A stretch of 64,000 nucleotides of DNA from Amoebophrya sp. A120 (lineage: Eukaryota; Sar; Dinophyceae; Syndiniales; Amoebophryaceae), in the NCBI GenBank assembly GCA_905178155.1, contig CAJINV010000004.1, positions 6,321,923 to 6,385,922 of the forward strand. The letters are read 5' to 3'. Below are positions 22,073 through 32,865 of this stretch, in pieces. A program made the position numbers and the translations under genes. The notes beneath the pieces are model-generated. The model ran no database searches. It saw only the letters and a program-made list of their open reading frames with translations, and was not told where the DNA came from. Within the stretch, counting starts at the first letter, position 1, and the number at the start of each line of letters is the position of its first letter.

Positions 22073-25000
22073 TCAACACGGTCCATACATCTCCCGGTCC
22101 TGCCTGACCTCCAAATACGCGGCCGCCACCCCCTCAATGCGGCTGTTGCTGCGGCCGGCCGCTTCGAAATTATGCTGCACTTTCCGCAGCTCCCTGCTGG
22201 TGAACTCCGCGCCAATTTTTTGGAAGCGGACCGCCAACCGTTTCCACGCTGGCTCGTCGCGAATCTGCATGTTTGCAAAGGACGTGGTGATAGCCAGCAG
22301 GCTGTCCGCGCGCAGGTGTGAGGCTTTGTCGGACCCGACGAAGGCCAACACTTGGTAAATCAGCCGCGGATCCCGGGCGAGCGTCGGCGGGGAGAGAAGG
22401 GGAGAACGCAAATCTTCGGTAGCTAGCAGATTTTTGCTCTCTTTCGTTCTGATAGTTGCTCCGTCCGTGTTGTAGTTGTGGATGTTATACTTCTTACCAA
22501 AATTATAACCGCTGTTCTCCGCTCCTGGTATTTCTCTCCTCGTCGAAAGACAACTTTTCTGCTCGGAAGGCGTAGTTGCATTTGATGTCCGCCTAATTTC
22601 CACAAAGTGATTCTGTTCAGCGAAGCGGCCAAGGAGTTCCATCGCCTGCAAGATTTTTACCACGTGGTCCTGGTTGAAGGCGATATCCAAGCGCAGTCGC
22701 CTGCTCCGCTCGTTGACTGCATCCAGGAAAAGCCGCAGCAGATGGGCTCGGTTTTGTACCGTTTGGAGCAGTCGGGAGACCGCCTGCTTTTCCGGTTTTG
22801 AGAGAGAAGTTGGTCCTCGGGGTCTTTCAGCGAGGCCGGCGCTATGATGGTTCGTCCAATCGGGTGGATTACTATCGGTGCTGTGACGATCATGTTGAAA
22901 CAAAGAGCGGGACGAAGATGAAGTGCCATTTTCAGTGTTTGTTTTCTCCACCTGCGCATCTCTCGCGCCATCTAGCCGTGGTCGTGCAGGTCGTGTTTTG
23001 TCTGAAGGTTTTTGCTCTGCGGCTTCCACTTCTCTTACCAGTTGCACTTTGTTCGGAAAAAACACTCGATTCTGCAGCAGTTGCGTCGTTACCTGGTACA
23101 AGGACGTCAATGCCTGGGCCGTGAACTGTATTTCGCAGTCCTCCAAGGCTCGGGTCGTGGCGGACAGCAGCAGCGTGAGGAACGCCGTGTCGCTAGGGGA
23201 AACCGTACAGAAACTCTTCAACAAAAGAACCAGGGAGTGGGATGAAATGCGGGGGGCTCCTTGCGGGACATTCGTGGGAGCAGGTGTCGGTTTCAAAACA
23301 TGATCAGGACCCGTCTTGGATGGCGTAGTTAGTACACTTGTTGCTCCCGTCGTTGCAGTAGTTGTGTCAGATCGAACATCATGATCGTCCAGACCCGTTT
23401 CTACTGCTTCTCTTGTACTAGTGGAAGTACTACGAGACGTCGCATCGGTTCTTCGGTCCTGACCATCTTTACCTCCGCTTGTTCGCCTAGCTTCTTGAGC
23501 AGGATCTCGATTTTCTTCAGGTCGTTCTTTTCCTGGCGCCGTTGCTATGGAAAACGCGAAATTCCTGGAATTCGGCGAAAACCGAGGGGAAATCATGGCG
23601 GTAAGACTGTTCCGACCGTGATTTTTGTGGCCGTGAGGATGTTGTTTTCTCTCTAGTACAGCATGATCTACTTCATCCGGTACTAGGCGGTAAAAGTGCA
23701 AGTAAGCCCGGACCGCATCCTGCACCACCCCGATGTCTCGCACGTCCTTCCGCTCGACCGCAGCGAACCCCCACATCATCAGCGCCAAGTCCGCAAAGGA
23801 ACACATCTGGTGCCGGATAGGGTGGGCGGCGGGAGTTGTAGGGGAATCAGTAGAAGACGAAAGTGTAGTTGCAGATGTAGCCTCCACAGAAGGTTGTGAA
23901 TGTACCTCGCCGGGTGAAGAAGATGCAGTTCCTGCTGTAGCGCTCTCATCCTTTTCGTCCGAGCATTTGTCGTCGACGACGCCGTCCTGCGAATCACGAA
24001 AACCGGGGGAATCCGTACTAGAAGTGTTGCAGTTGCTCGCCGCAGAAGTACTAAAAGCACATCTTTCCGCTTCGGCTTCGCCCGTGGGAAGGAGCTGCAC
24101 GGTGGAACAACTCGAATGTTGATCTCTGTTGACAGCAGATGAACTCGTGGTCATTTCGGCAGCAGCTGAGGGTGTATCGCAGCTCCTGGCAGTCAACATT
24201 GTGGTAGCCGACATACAACTTTGATTTTCCTTTCCAGCACCCCCGGCAGCTACACCCGAGGACGAAAACCCGTCAAAATCCTCCCTTGTGTAAATCAAGA
24301 CCATCTTTGTCGCCAGCAAATCCCACACCCGTTCGTCGTACACATGGCACCGCCCCAAACTCCAGGCGGCCAGCGCCAATTGCTTCGGCGGAAGGTCGAG
24401 CACCAAACCCTGCAGCCGTATGAAAGTGTCAGGATCGAAATTATCGTCAGAGTTGAAAAAATAATTTGTGATGCATAAAACGGATACCAGTTGGCGCCTA
24501 GTTTTCAGGTGGCGCATGACAAATTTGGGTAGAACTCAAATCCAGTTTGTAATGCTGTTTGGGTAAGGAAGACGCCTTTTGTCATGCTACTTTAGCAGCT
24601 CAGTTTCTACCCATCAACAGGCTTGCAATCTGCATCCCTTGCGTCCTCTGTAATAGGGGTAATTTTTGCGTTGCACTTTATGCATCACAAACTACTTCAA
24701 CTTTGACGATTTCGATTCTGACGCTTCCATAAGCCGGGGCAGGAGTTTGAACACCGCGGGCGTGTACCGGAGCACGGCGTAGCGGTGCAGAATCAGGGGC
24801 AGGTTTTTGTTTGTCACGCCAAAATTCCGCACGTGTTCGTTGAACAGCCGGAAGTATCAAATGCAAAAATGTCTGGGTCTGGAAGGTTGCAAGATTTGTC
24901 ATGCAGATTTTCCATGACCCATAAGGCCTGTAATGTATAACGTAGCATCACAGATTTTTAGACGGCTTCCTGATGCCTACTCCGCATGTGAAATGGCCTC

Positions 25001-25692
25001 TCCGCGTAGAGCAAACTGGACTCCTCTTGGTGGTCATGCAATACAATTTTTTTTTAGAATCCAAAGTCAGCATCACAAGTTGCAGCCTTCCAGACCCAGA
25101 CATTTTTGCAGTTGATAGGAAGGCCTCCCAACTGCTGTCGAACCTGTGTTGCTGCGTCGTCAGGAGTATCAAGTGCAAGAATGTCTGGGTCTGGAAGAAT
25201 GCAAGTTTGTCATGCTTGTCTGGCATGACTCGAGAATCTGTGTTGCATAGGCACGACAAAGCCCACTTACCTGTCACGCAACATCAACGCAGTTTGCCAT
25301 GCGGAACACGTAAGACACGGCAGCCAAATAAAGATTTGTCATGCATAGCTGCGCATTGCAGTGCGTCTACCATTCATTTTTAGCATTACAAGTTTCCAGA
25401 CCCAGACATATTTGCATTTGATAAGGAGCGTCAGCGCCGCAAGCCAGTCCCGGTACTGTAGCTTGGTGCGGTAGGCATGGCAGTAGGAGAACACCGCGAG
25501 GGGATCTTTTCCGAACCTCTCCAGCTTCTTTGCGTGCTTCGTGTCCGTTTCCCAACGCAAGCGCCCGGCGAACCAGCGTCGCTGCTGAAAATTGCAGGGG
25601 ACTACTTGCTGCGGGGGTGCGGGGGGCTTCGTTGCCCTTATTTTCCGCGGTAGCAGTGGTGAACATGGAGAACTACCACACGGGGCCGACAT
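22073..25692 (-). CDS. helical-repeat protein, FASTK/RAP-like, probably organellar RNA binding
   Basis: Four exons (25692-25424, 25161-25118, 24849-24732, 24413-22073) sum to 2772 nt, exactly 924 codons (923 aa). All three introns are introners. Splicing rebuilds WLAALTLLTTQQ, SSWEAFRLFNEHVRNFG and FKLLPRLQGLVLDL. Paired-helix repeats such as LALAAWSLGRCHVYDERVWD, FADLALMMWGFAAVERKDV, ALTSLYQVTTQLL and ADSLLAITTSFANMQ resemble the heptatricopeptide/FASTK-type repeats of apicomplexan, dinoflagellate and algal organellar RNA-binding proteins. No clear C-terminal RAP domain is visible. The N-terminus is free of acidic residues and has QQRRWFAGRLRW, which could be a mitochondrial presequence. A long Ser/Thr-rich acidic insert lies between repeat blocks. 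The family assignment is by repeat pattern only. Confidence 0.62.
24419..24731. mobile_element. introner E10, family C (313 bp)
   Basis: Ends TATGAAAGTGTCAGGATCG...CGATTCTGACGCTTCCATA. Exact flanking repeat AGCCG (24414-24418 and 24732-24736). Removal rebuilds LLPRLQGLVLDLPP. Confidence 0.94.
24855..25117. mobile_element. introner E11, family A (263 bp)
   Basis: Ends TATCAAATGCAAAAATG...TTTTTGCAGTTGATA. Exact flanking repeat GGAAG (24850-24854 and 25118-25122). Removal rebuilds SSWEAFRLFNEHV. Confidence 0.95.
25167..25423. mobile_element. introner E12, family A, subtype with E13 (257 bp)
   Basis: Ends TATCAAGTGCAAGAATG...TATTTGCATTTGATA. Exact flanking repeat AGGAG (25162-25166 and 25424-25428). 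It lies only 49 bp from E11, leaving a 44-nt exon. Its interior matches E13 rather than the other family A copies. Confidence 0.95.
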
Positions 25693-26502
25693 TATGTTTT
25701 CAATTTTTCGGCGGTCTTTTTCAGTGCTGCTGGCGCTGGTGGGCTAAGTTCTTGCATATGCCAATAATAATTTTCTGGATACCGAGCCAAGGAGGTGCAG
25801 TTCTTTGACGCGAGTATCCCGGCCTGGGCTTCAGTTTGCTTACTTTACACGAAGAAATGGGCTAAATCTGGAGAAAGAACGCAGCCCAGGTCGATTCTGC
25901 GTCCTCTGCTAGTTCTCCCGAACACCTTGCGCGGAGCCGGTGCTACCTATCTATCACCACACGCGCCCCACGCAAATTAACTTCGCTCGCCGGCCGCGCG
26001 GCTTCTTCTGGCTGGAATAACCATGACGCAGGCTGACAGACGATGAGAAACGTGGCGCGGTCCCATAGGATAAGCGAAGTACCCACGCAGGCACTGCGCG
26101 CTCTCACTAGCCGAGAGGACGCGGGCGGCTCAGGCGGAAAACGCCCGGGCGGTTTTCCTTTCTAATAGTTCTCTAATTTTTCCGGTTTTGAAAAAAAAAG
26201 GCCCACCCAGATTCCCCATCGGCGGACCAGGCGAAGAACGTCAGTGGGAAGGAGAGCCCAGCGAGGCGCGGAGGCAATGTCGCGAAGAGGAGAAACCCAG
26301 ACCATGCTAAAGACATCCCCAAAGAGCAAAGCTGGCGGCCCACTAGACGATACGCCAAAACGCATCGGCACAACCCCGACCACCGAGAGGAAAAATGCCG
26401 CGGCTCGAATGACATTTCCGACGAGGAAATCGCCACGGCCTGACGAGATGGACTGCCCACAAGACCTTGCGCATCCAATCTCCGCTCTCCCCTCTGCAGT
26501 CG
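25693..26502. other. intergenic stretch upstream of the helical-repeat gene
   Basis: About 800 bp. It turns increasingly GC-rich past 25980 and carries scattered CTCTAA words near 26160-26175 that lead into the minisatellite. Short frames on both strands have no recognised domain. Confidence 0.45.
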
Positions 26503-26788
26503 CCCTCTAATTTCGCCCTCTAAAGTTGTCCTCTCATTTCCCTCTCTAAAGTCGGCCTCTAATTTTGCCCTCTAAAACGCGTCTCTAAAATGCGTCTCTA
26601 AAACGCGTCTCTAAAATGGCCTTCTAAAATCGGCCTCTAAAAGTGGTCTCTAAAAGTGGTCTCTAAAAACCACCTCTAAAACCCAACTCTAATTTTTTCC
26701 CGGATTCCTCTAAAACGTCCTCTAATTTCCCGCCCGGAGGCGGAAAATACCGGACGTTGTCCCGCCTCTAAAAAATCTTCTAAAATCA
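26503..26788. repeat. minisatellite, roughly 13-bp period with CTCTAAAA core
   Basis: At least eighteen CTCTAAA/CTCTAATT words are spaced about 13 bp apart. The spacer is variable (CGCGT, TGCGT, TCGGC, GTGGT, ACCAC). The core CTCTAAAA is kept while spacers drift. The reverse-complement words TTTTAGAAG recur at 26851-26885. Confidence 0.85.
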
Positions 26789-29126
26789 CCGGTAGCGCAA
26801 AATCCCGTAGGATTTGCGTGTTTTGTGATTTTAAAAGGTGCGGGTCCGGGACTTTAGAAGCCGAAAATGCCCGATTTTAGAAGCCGAAAACGGACAATGT
26901 TCGGATCTTCTAAAATTGGGCTGGCCGAAATGTCCATACCAGAAGTGCGCGGCTTTGGACGGTCTTGGAAGATGATGTTCGAAATCCATGTCGAACATCA
27001 TGTTCCGAGGGCGGGAGAACAACGTCTTCAACGCCAAGAGAAGCACAAGCCAAAACACCTGCGGAATGCGAAGTGGCAACGCACACAGATGCACGCCACT
27101 TCGCACGCAACACCAACACAAGCTGAAGTCCAGCCCTCGGGTCGGTGCGCCATACATCACCCAAATGACCACCGAGCAACCTCTTCCGGAAACTCCGAAG
27201 GGCCCGGAAAAATTGCGCGGCCCCCTTTACACCGGAAAACGGCCCAAATTTTTAAATTTTAAAACTTCGAAAGCGAGAGGGCATCGCGCCAATGGCCAAC
27301 CTAACAAGCGGGAGGCCGAACAAAGGAAAGACACAGCCAAGGCGCGTGGCGGGGCGGGCAGGGTCTGGCTATTGCCCTCAGGCGGTTGCCGGCCGGGCCC
27401 GCCAAAACGGGCGCCCGGAATTTTTGAAATCCCGGAAATTTTAGCGGATTTTTAGCAGGGAAATCCGCCCGGGGTGTCTCCGCGTGAGGCGGCACGCCCA
27501 GAAAGGCTGCCTGCACCCCGAAGAGCCGGCGCCGGGGAGCGGGCGCGTGCAGTGCCGCGGCCATGTAAGTAGTCGGGCAGGCGGGGGCCAGGGGCGCCGG
27601 GCCTGTCCGCAGGCCCACCAAAGAAAGAGAGCCGAGGGGGCCCGACCCGGGGCGGCACTTCCAAAACCCAGTAGACGAGCAGCGCCCGCCCCGGGGCGGC
27701 ACGGAAGGGCGCTGCCCGCGCGCGGGGCAGGCCGGGGAAACTATACGAGGGCACGCGCGCACGCGCGGGGGCAGCTCCCCCCGCGCCAAACCTACCGAAG
27801 GCAACCGCGGCGCATCTGCAAGACATTGCAGCGCCCGGCGGGATACATCACCGCGCCGGCCATCCTTCGCGAGGCCCAAGACGCGCGCGCGGAGCTCGGT
27901 CGCCGGCGCGACCGCCGCCATCGGGGGGCCGCTTTATCAAGCCACTTGCCTCGCAGCCCGCTGCCATCTGGCTCTGCTTGTGGGCGCGACGAGTGGGCGC
28001 GCGAAAATCCTGCGGCGCTGTGCCGTTGCTCGGGATGTTTGTACCCCAGGCGGGCGGCCTTGACGTTTGCCACGCCGCGCAGAAAACTTCAGCGCTGTGG
28101 CCCGGGGTGGCCGTCAACCATGGCCCGGGCCACATTCATAACCGGGCGGGGCGCCGGCTCTCCGGCGGGGAGCGCTGCGGCAGAAACAACACGACACGCC
28201 CGGGGGGGCGCATGCAACTGGCCGCGGCCATCCGCCGCCCCACCCCTTCAATTTGAAGCACCCAGGAGGGCGCCGATGTTTTTGATTCCCGTAGGCCTGT
28301 AAACCTGCAGCCCCATTGGACCAGCCCCGTCGTCCGCCGTTGCGCTGCGCAGATCTTGCGCAACAGCTGTGGCCACACTCGCGGCACAAGATCCGTCAGC
28401 CCGGCGAGTTTGGTGCCCCAACAGATATGGCCGCGCCCATCGCAACGCCTTACATCCCCGCGCACTATCTTGAACGCTGCCCGTAGGTGGTCGGGCGTAT
28501 ATCTGTGAAAGCCATTGAGCGCCGCCAAGGCCTCCCCGCGAGGTACAACGACGCTGCCCGCCGCGGCCCCGGCTATATACTGCGCCGGCAAGGCCTGCAG
28601 CCTCCGCCGATCCACCCCCAACACACTGGAACGATGCTCCTGGTGTGCATGTGGCAAAGCAAAGGGCCCAAAAGCCCCGGGCTGGCGCGGTGCCTCAGGC
28701 AAGCAGGCCGGGACGGGGGCCCCGGCCCGCCCGACAAGGCCCGCCGCTGCCTGCAGCCACTCCGCCCCCTGGGCCGCGAGCGCCCGCCATCTGCGACCCT
28801 GCTGCCCGATCACGCTTGCAACCCGCGCCGCGGCACGCGGGTCCAACCTGTCAAGCGTGTCACCATGGCCGCCGGGTCGGGTCTGTCCGTGAAGGAACGG
28901 GGCCGGCCAAACAACTGGCGTCGCTGGCGGGGGAAATTGCCTCAGCCGCCTCCCCGAACGCTTCCAGGCGTTGCAGGGGCCCGGCGTGTCTATGCTCTCG
29001 ACCCCGTCGCCTCTCTCAATATGGGCGGGCCCCGCATGGGTTTCGCCGAATGCTCTGGGTCTTATGGCTACGCAGTGGCGTCTTGCTACGGGCGGCCTGG
29101 TAGAGATTGAATTTGAATTTGAAAGC
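26789..29126. other. GC-rich intergenic island A
   Basis: A long stretch, visibly richer in G and C than the flanking genes, especially 27300-29100. Open frames exist on both strands at once (for example 27301-27921 minus, 27484-28302 plus, 28136-29128 minus), as expected by chance at high GC. None shows a domain, and none fits the codon style of the confirmed genes. It ends in an A14 run at 29127-29140. Origin unknown. Confidence 0.55.
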
Positions 29127-29140
29127 AAAAAAAAAAAAAA
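29127..29140. repeat. A14 tract at the edge of GC-rich island A
   Basis: Fourteen A in a row follow GAATTTGAATTTGAAAGC exactly where the GC-rich composition stops. This could be a poly(A) tail of a retroposed sequence or simply an A-run; no start-side duplicate was found. Confidence 0.5.
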
Positions 29141-29491
29141 CTTAATTAAACAACGGAACCCAAACTGAGGAACTTGTCTTCAAAAAGAAACCACCCAGTG
29201 CTAAGCACAGTACTTAGGCAGAACACAGCACGACGCGCCACGTCGAAGAACATGCTCGTCACTTCTGCATCCTCCAAGCTGCTCCAGCTTGATCTTTATA
29301 TGTTTGTGCTTCATGTGGTCAGCATGCCACCGCAAAACAACCCCAATTTCTTCATCATCCAGAATCCACCACAGAAATAAATGCTGCGCAAAACACTGTC
29401 ACGTCATGTCGTGTGGATCAACCACAGCATCTTCACAAGAGTGGCTATTTTTAAATCCACCCGACCAGCAGCACATCTTCAAGTTTTATCG

Positions 29492-31744
29492 CTAGCTGTA
29501 CTTCATCATCACTTTTTCGTGGATGTACCCCGCTCCGTACTCGTCATAGTCCCCCGCTGTTATCCACAAATCCCGCTGCATACTGCCGAGATTTGCGAAC
29601 ACTTGTGCCCCCTGCCACACGGAGTTTTTCCGGTCGGTCGCGGTGGTCACCACCCGGGTCGGCAGCTGGCTGCTGGACATCAGCATCAGTTCCCGGGAGA
29701 GCCGCGCGTCGAAGTTTTTGAACATGGTTGTGCCACCAGAGAGCACAATGTTCTGCAGCAGCGGCCGGCGCGTGTCGATCTCGCAGCCAGCTACGCAGTC
29801 CCATATCAGGCCCGCCACACCACCCGCCTCCGCTTCGATGCCAAGCTGTTTTGTAGATACGTGCGGATTATACAGAAATTCTTTCAGATTTTCATTCTTC
29901 AGAGCTGCAGATGTACATGTTGAACGGAGGATACATTTAAAAAAGTCATGCATGGGCATGCAACATGAAGTAGAGTGTGAAATCGCAATCGGCATCAAAA
30001 TCCAATACCTGTCCAGGATTGAACAGCGCTTCGGGGCACTTCCAGCACTCTTCCCCGAGCTGAATTTTCTCTCCGTCGGGCATCTTGTAGATCGCGGGCT
30101 TGATCACGCGCTCCTCTGTGGGGTCCATGGAAACGTAACAGAGCCGCTCCTTCATCTTCACAATCTCCCGTCGGGCGAAGGAAGTGGAGACCTGGTACCC
30201 CGCCTTTGCAAGCAGCTTTGCGAGGTAAACGTCGAGTTCCCGGCCCGCACAGTGCATCTTTTTGATGTTGTACGGCATCCCGTAGCCGTCGAGAATGGGG
30301 ATGGCGTGGGTGACCCCGGCGCCGGCATCGAGCACCAGACCGGTCGTGCGGCCCTGCCCCATCAAAGCGAGGACCCCCTGGATCCGCACGGATAAGCTGG
30401 GGACCTGGATATTTGGTACGAATGGGTGCTGAAGAAGTACTCAACGTCACGTATTACACGACAAGAACAAACGGCCACGATAGAAGTTGTTCTACTTGTG
30501 AATCTGAACAATTATGCGCCTATGTACTATCGTCTTCGCAGTCGCAGTAACCAAGCAGACACCATTGCACGAAAAACCGAATTATACCCCAAAGGCCTCG
30601 AACATGAGTTCGACTGTTCTTTCTCGGTTTGGCTTGGGGTTGTAGGGCGGCTCCGTGATGAGCACGCCGTGCTTCTCCGGCTGGATCTGCAGCACGTCCA
30701 CAAAGATGTAGTCCCACAGCATCTCAATGTGCTGAAAATTTTCAATCACCGCTCCCTCCACCGGGTGCGATACCGACAGGTACTGCTGGTTCTCGGCCAC
30801 CTCGTTCCCACAGTAGAAATCGCGGTCGCACTTCTTGCGGTGCCGCCTTCGCGGAATGCCCACGTCGGTCGGGAAGACCTGATTCGGTGTTGCTTGGCAA
30901 TGTGGATAGAAGTTGCTGGTGGGAAAAAATATGCAAGTATAAAGAATACATGTTTGTCACAATTGGTGAATCGATATAAGAACTAGTGCTTTTTTGCGCA
31001 GCGCCCGGATGAACATCAAATCAGAAATACCGACACTGGCTGGTCGTCGCAGGACATGCCCACCTTCGTTATGAAATGCAAATATGTCTGGGTCTGGGAG
31101 ATTGCGAGACTTGTCACGCTTGTCTGACATGACTCGGAACTCTGTCATGCGTAGGTGCAACAAGATCGATGTGTCTGTGATGCAAAAGCGCAGTCTGCCA
31201 TAGCAGAACTACGCTACACATAGCAGCTCAAAAACTTGTCATGCTTGGCCACGCATGACAGTGCGCCCAGTATTCCCTGGCTTGCATCACAAGTTTCCAG
31301 ACCCAGACATATTTGCAGTGCATATTCGTGAGCGCCGAGCCATTGTCGATGATGCAGACGAGCTCATCGACCTCAAAGTCCTCCTGTTCGAGTATGCTGA
31401 GCAAAAACGTCTGCGCCCCAGCTTTGTCATGCCCATCTGTATGCTTCAAATATTTCTCATGCGGAGCCCCACGAGGAGCATTTTCTAGGTTATTTTTGGG
31501 ATTTGTGACGCTCGAATCAGTGCGATAAGCTTAATCTGTGACGCTGCAGAACAAACTAGCTAAACAGGACTACACTACTTACGAGGCCAGACTTGTCATG
31601 CGCAACAACCAAAGCTGGTTGAATTGTCTAGCAGAATTCCCGTCTTGACTCTGGAGTGGGAACGTTTTTGCTCAGGATATCGAGATCCACGTCTTCTGCC
31701 GCATTCTGCGCTCCCAAGTTGTCGCGGATGTCATACGGGTTCAT
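29492..31744 (-). CDS. actin-family protein, ARP2-like
   Basis: Six exons (31744-31680, 31387-31325, 31064-31037, 30878-30588, 30428-30009, 29896-29492) sum to 1272 nt, giving 423 aa against 375 for actin. The first two introns are introners; the other three are GT-AG (30879-31036, 30429-30587, 29897-30008). Splicing rebuilds the actin phosphate-1 loop region ELVCIIDNGSALTKVGMSCD (actin: VCDNGSGLVKAGFAGD). Further actin landmarks are LWDYIF, VLITEPPYNPKPNRE, GRTTGLVLDAGAGVTHAIPI, AGRELDVYLAKLL, IVKMKERLCYV, LPDGE-type YKMPDGEKIQLG, CPEALFNPG and IVLSGGTTMF. LWDYxF and LxTEPPxNPxxNRE point to ARP2 more than to actin or ARP1. The N-terminus has an acidic extension. Role expected in cytoskeletal nucleation or a related complex. 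Confidence 0.9.
31070..31324. mobile_element. introner E13, family A, subtype with E12 (255 bp)
   Basis: Ends TATGAAATGCAAATATG...TATTTGCAGTGCATA. Exact flanking repeat TTCGT (31065-31069 and 31325-31329). Removal rebuilds the actin-like NGSALTKVGMSCDD. Confidence 0.95.
31393..31679. mobile_element. introner E14, family B (287 bp)
   Basis: Ends TATGCTGAGCAAAAACGTC...ACGTTTTTGCTCAGGATA. Exact flanking repeat TCGAG (31388-31392 and 31680-31684). Removal rebuilds EDVDLEQEDFEVDELVC. Confidence 0.94.
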
Positions 31745-32402
31745 CTGCCGCTAGTACCGGTCCGATCCTAGTAGTGATAGTTCCTGCTACGTGATGTGAT
31801 TGCTGCTCGCGGATCAGTTGGTAGCTACCGCGTTTCTCTGCTTGTACATGGAGTTGTTGAAGCACTACCTAGCAAACACTTCATGAATCATCACCAACAC
31901 TTGCTGCTCCCGTGGTTTTGATGCTCGCTGTGGCAGGGAGATGTCTGTGCGTGCACTGCGGCTCCTGCTGGCGCTGGGTAGGTGCTGCAATGAGTTCTTG
32001 CGAAAGGCTGTGCTGCCGCTGCGTTCGCGTGCGCCGCAACTGGGAAAGTGGGCTGTAACAACAAATTCTGGGGTCGTCCTCGTTTGAACCGCTTCTTTGC
32101 ACCGCTCGCCCAATCTCGTCCTCTGGATGATTTCTTAAAAGCGGGAGCACGGCTGTCGAAAGTCGATATATCTACCTAAGTACGGGCGGTTCCTGTTGAA
32201 GACACCCGCAAAAACGTGACCGAATTCAGACACTATTCCTTGCTACGCGTCCTGGCCCTGCAGCCGTGTCTTCCGAGACGGTAAAGCTAGCACAAGAAGC
32301 ACCGGACGAAAATTGAAGTGCCTCTGTTCCGCCTGCTGTTCTGATCTGCAACTTGACTGCCGCAGTCCTTGGCGTTGTCAATTATTGCATCGTCCTGGCG
32401 CC

Positions 32403-32483
32403 ATGGACTTGGACGCCGTCAACTTTGATTCTTCTCAGGATCCGCAGCAAACCAGTTCGACGAATGCTGTGGCGCGACGATGA
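32403..32483 (+). other. upstream reading frame in the same frame as the small plus-strand gene
   Basis: ATG at 32403 opens 26 codons (MDLDAVNFDSSQDPQQ...) and stops at TGA 32481-32483. The frame continues with EARNI into the ATG at 32499. It is either an upstream ORF, an N-terminus interrupted by a TGA, or an unrelated 5' segment; a good 3' splice-like TTGATTCTTCTCAG lies inside it. Confidence 0.35.
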
Positions 32484-32498
32484 GAAGCACGTAACATC

Positions 32499-32865
32499 AT
32501 GTCGGATTTGTCGCACGCGGACTGGGCAGAAACGCAGTCGCCAAAGCGGAAGAAATCGAACTCCGGAGAATTACAGGACCCAAAACATTCAGCTAAGAGC
32601 AAGCAGCCATTCGTAAGGTGTTATGATCGTGCCCTTCTTTCTTAGTTCCTGTAACAGCTCAGGAGCGTACTAGGTAGTCTTCTTCGAAGCGCCGTCGTCG
32701 AGTGGTGTAAACCATAATATGACTTTCGACTTTCTACAATAGGTGATAAACGTCAAGGAGCGTAGTAAAATACTGACACTGTGTGAAGCGAGCTTCTACT
32801 TCAAGAACCTGAACAGTTTGGTAGAATATCATACAGGATCGGCAACTTTCGAAGCTGCGATTTAA
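32499..32865 (+). CDS. small candidate protein gene, plus strand, one GT-AG intron
   Basis: No family recognised. Exon 32499-32612 encodes MSDLSHADWAETQSPKRKK..., with a basic PKRKK patch that could act as a nuclear signal. It ends at a consensus donor, TTC^GTAAGG. Exon 32743-32865 follows an acceptor, TTTCTACAATAG. It reads VINVKERSKILTLCEASFYF... in frame to a TAA. The total is 237 nt, 78 aa. This would be the only plus-strand gene in the window, diverging from the actin-related gene with about 0.7 kb between starts. Support is only the intact frame across a consensus intron, so it may be a chance structure or a decayed gene. Confidence 0.38.

Noticed and set aside
28136-29128. 330-codon minus-strand frame in GC-rich island A
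   Set aside because: Other long frames overlap it on both strands, there is no domain, and its composition reflects local GC content. Chance open frame is the simpler reading.
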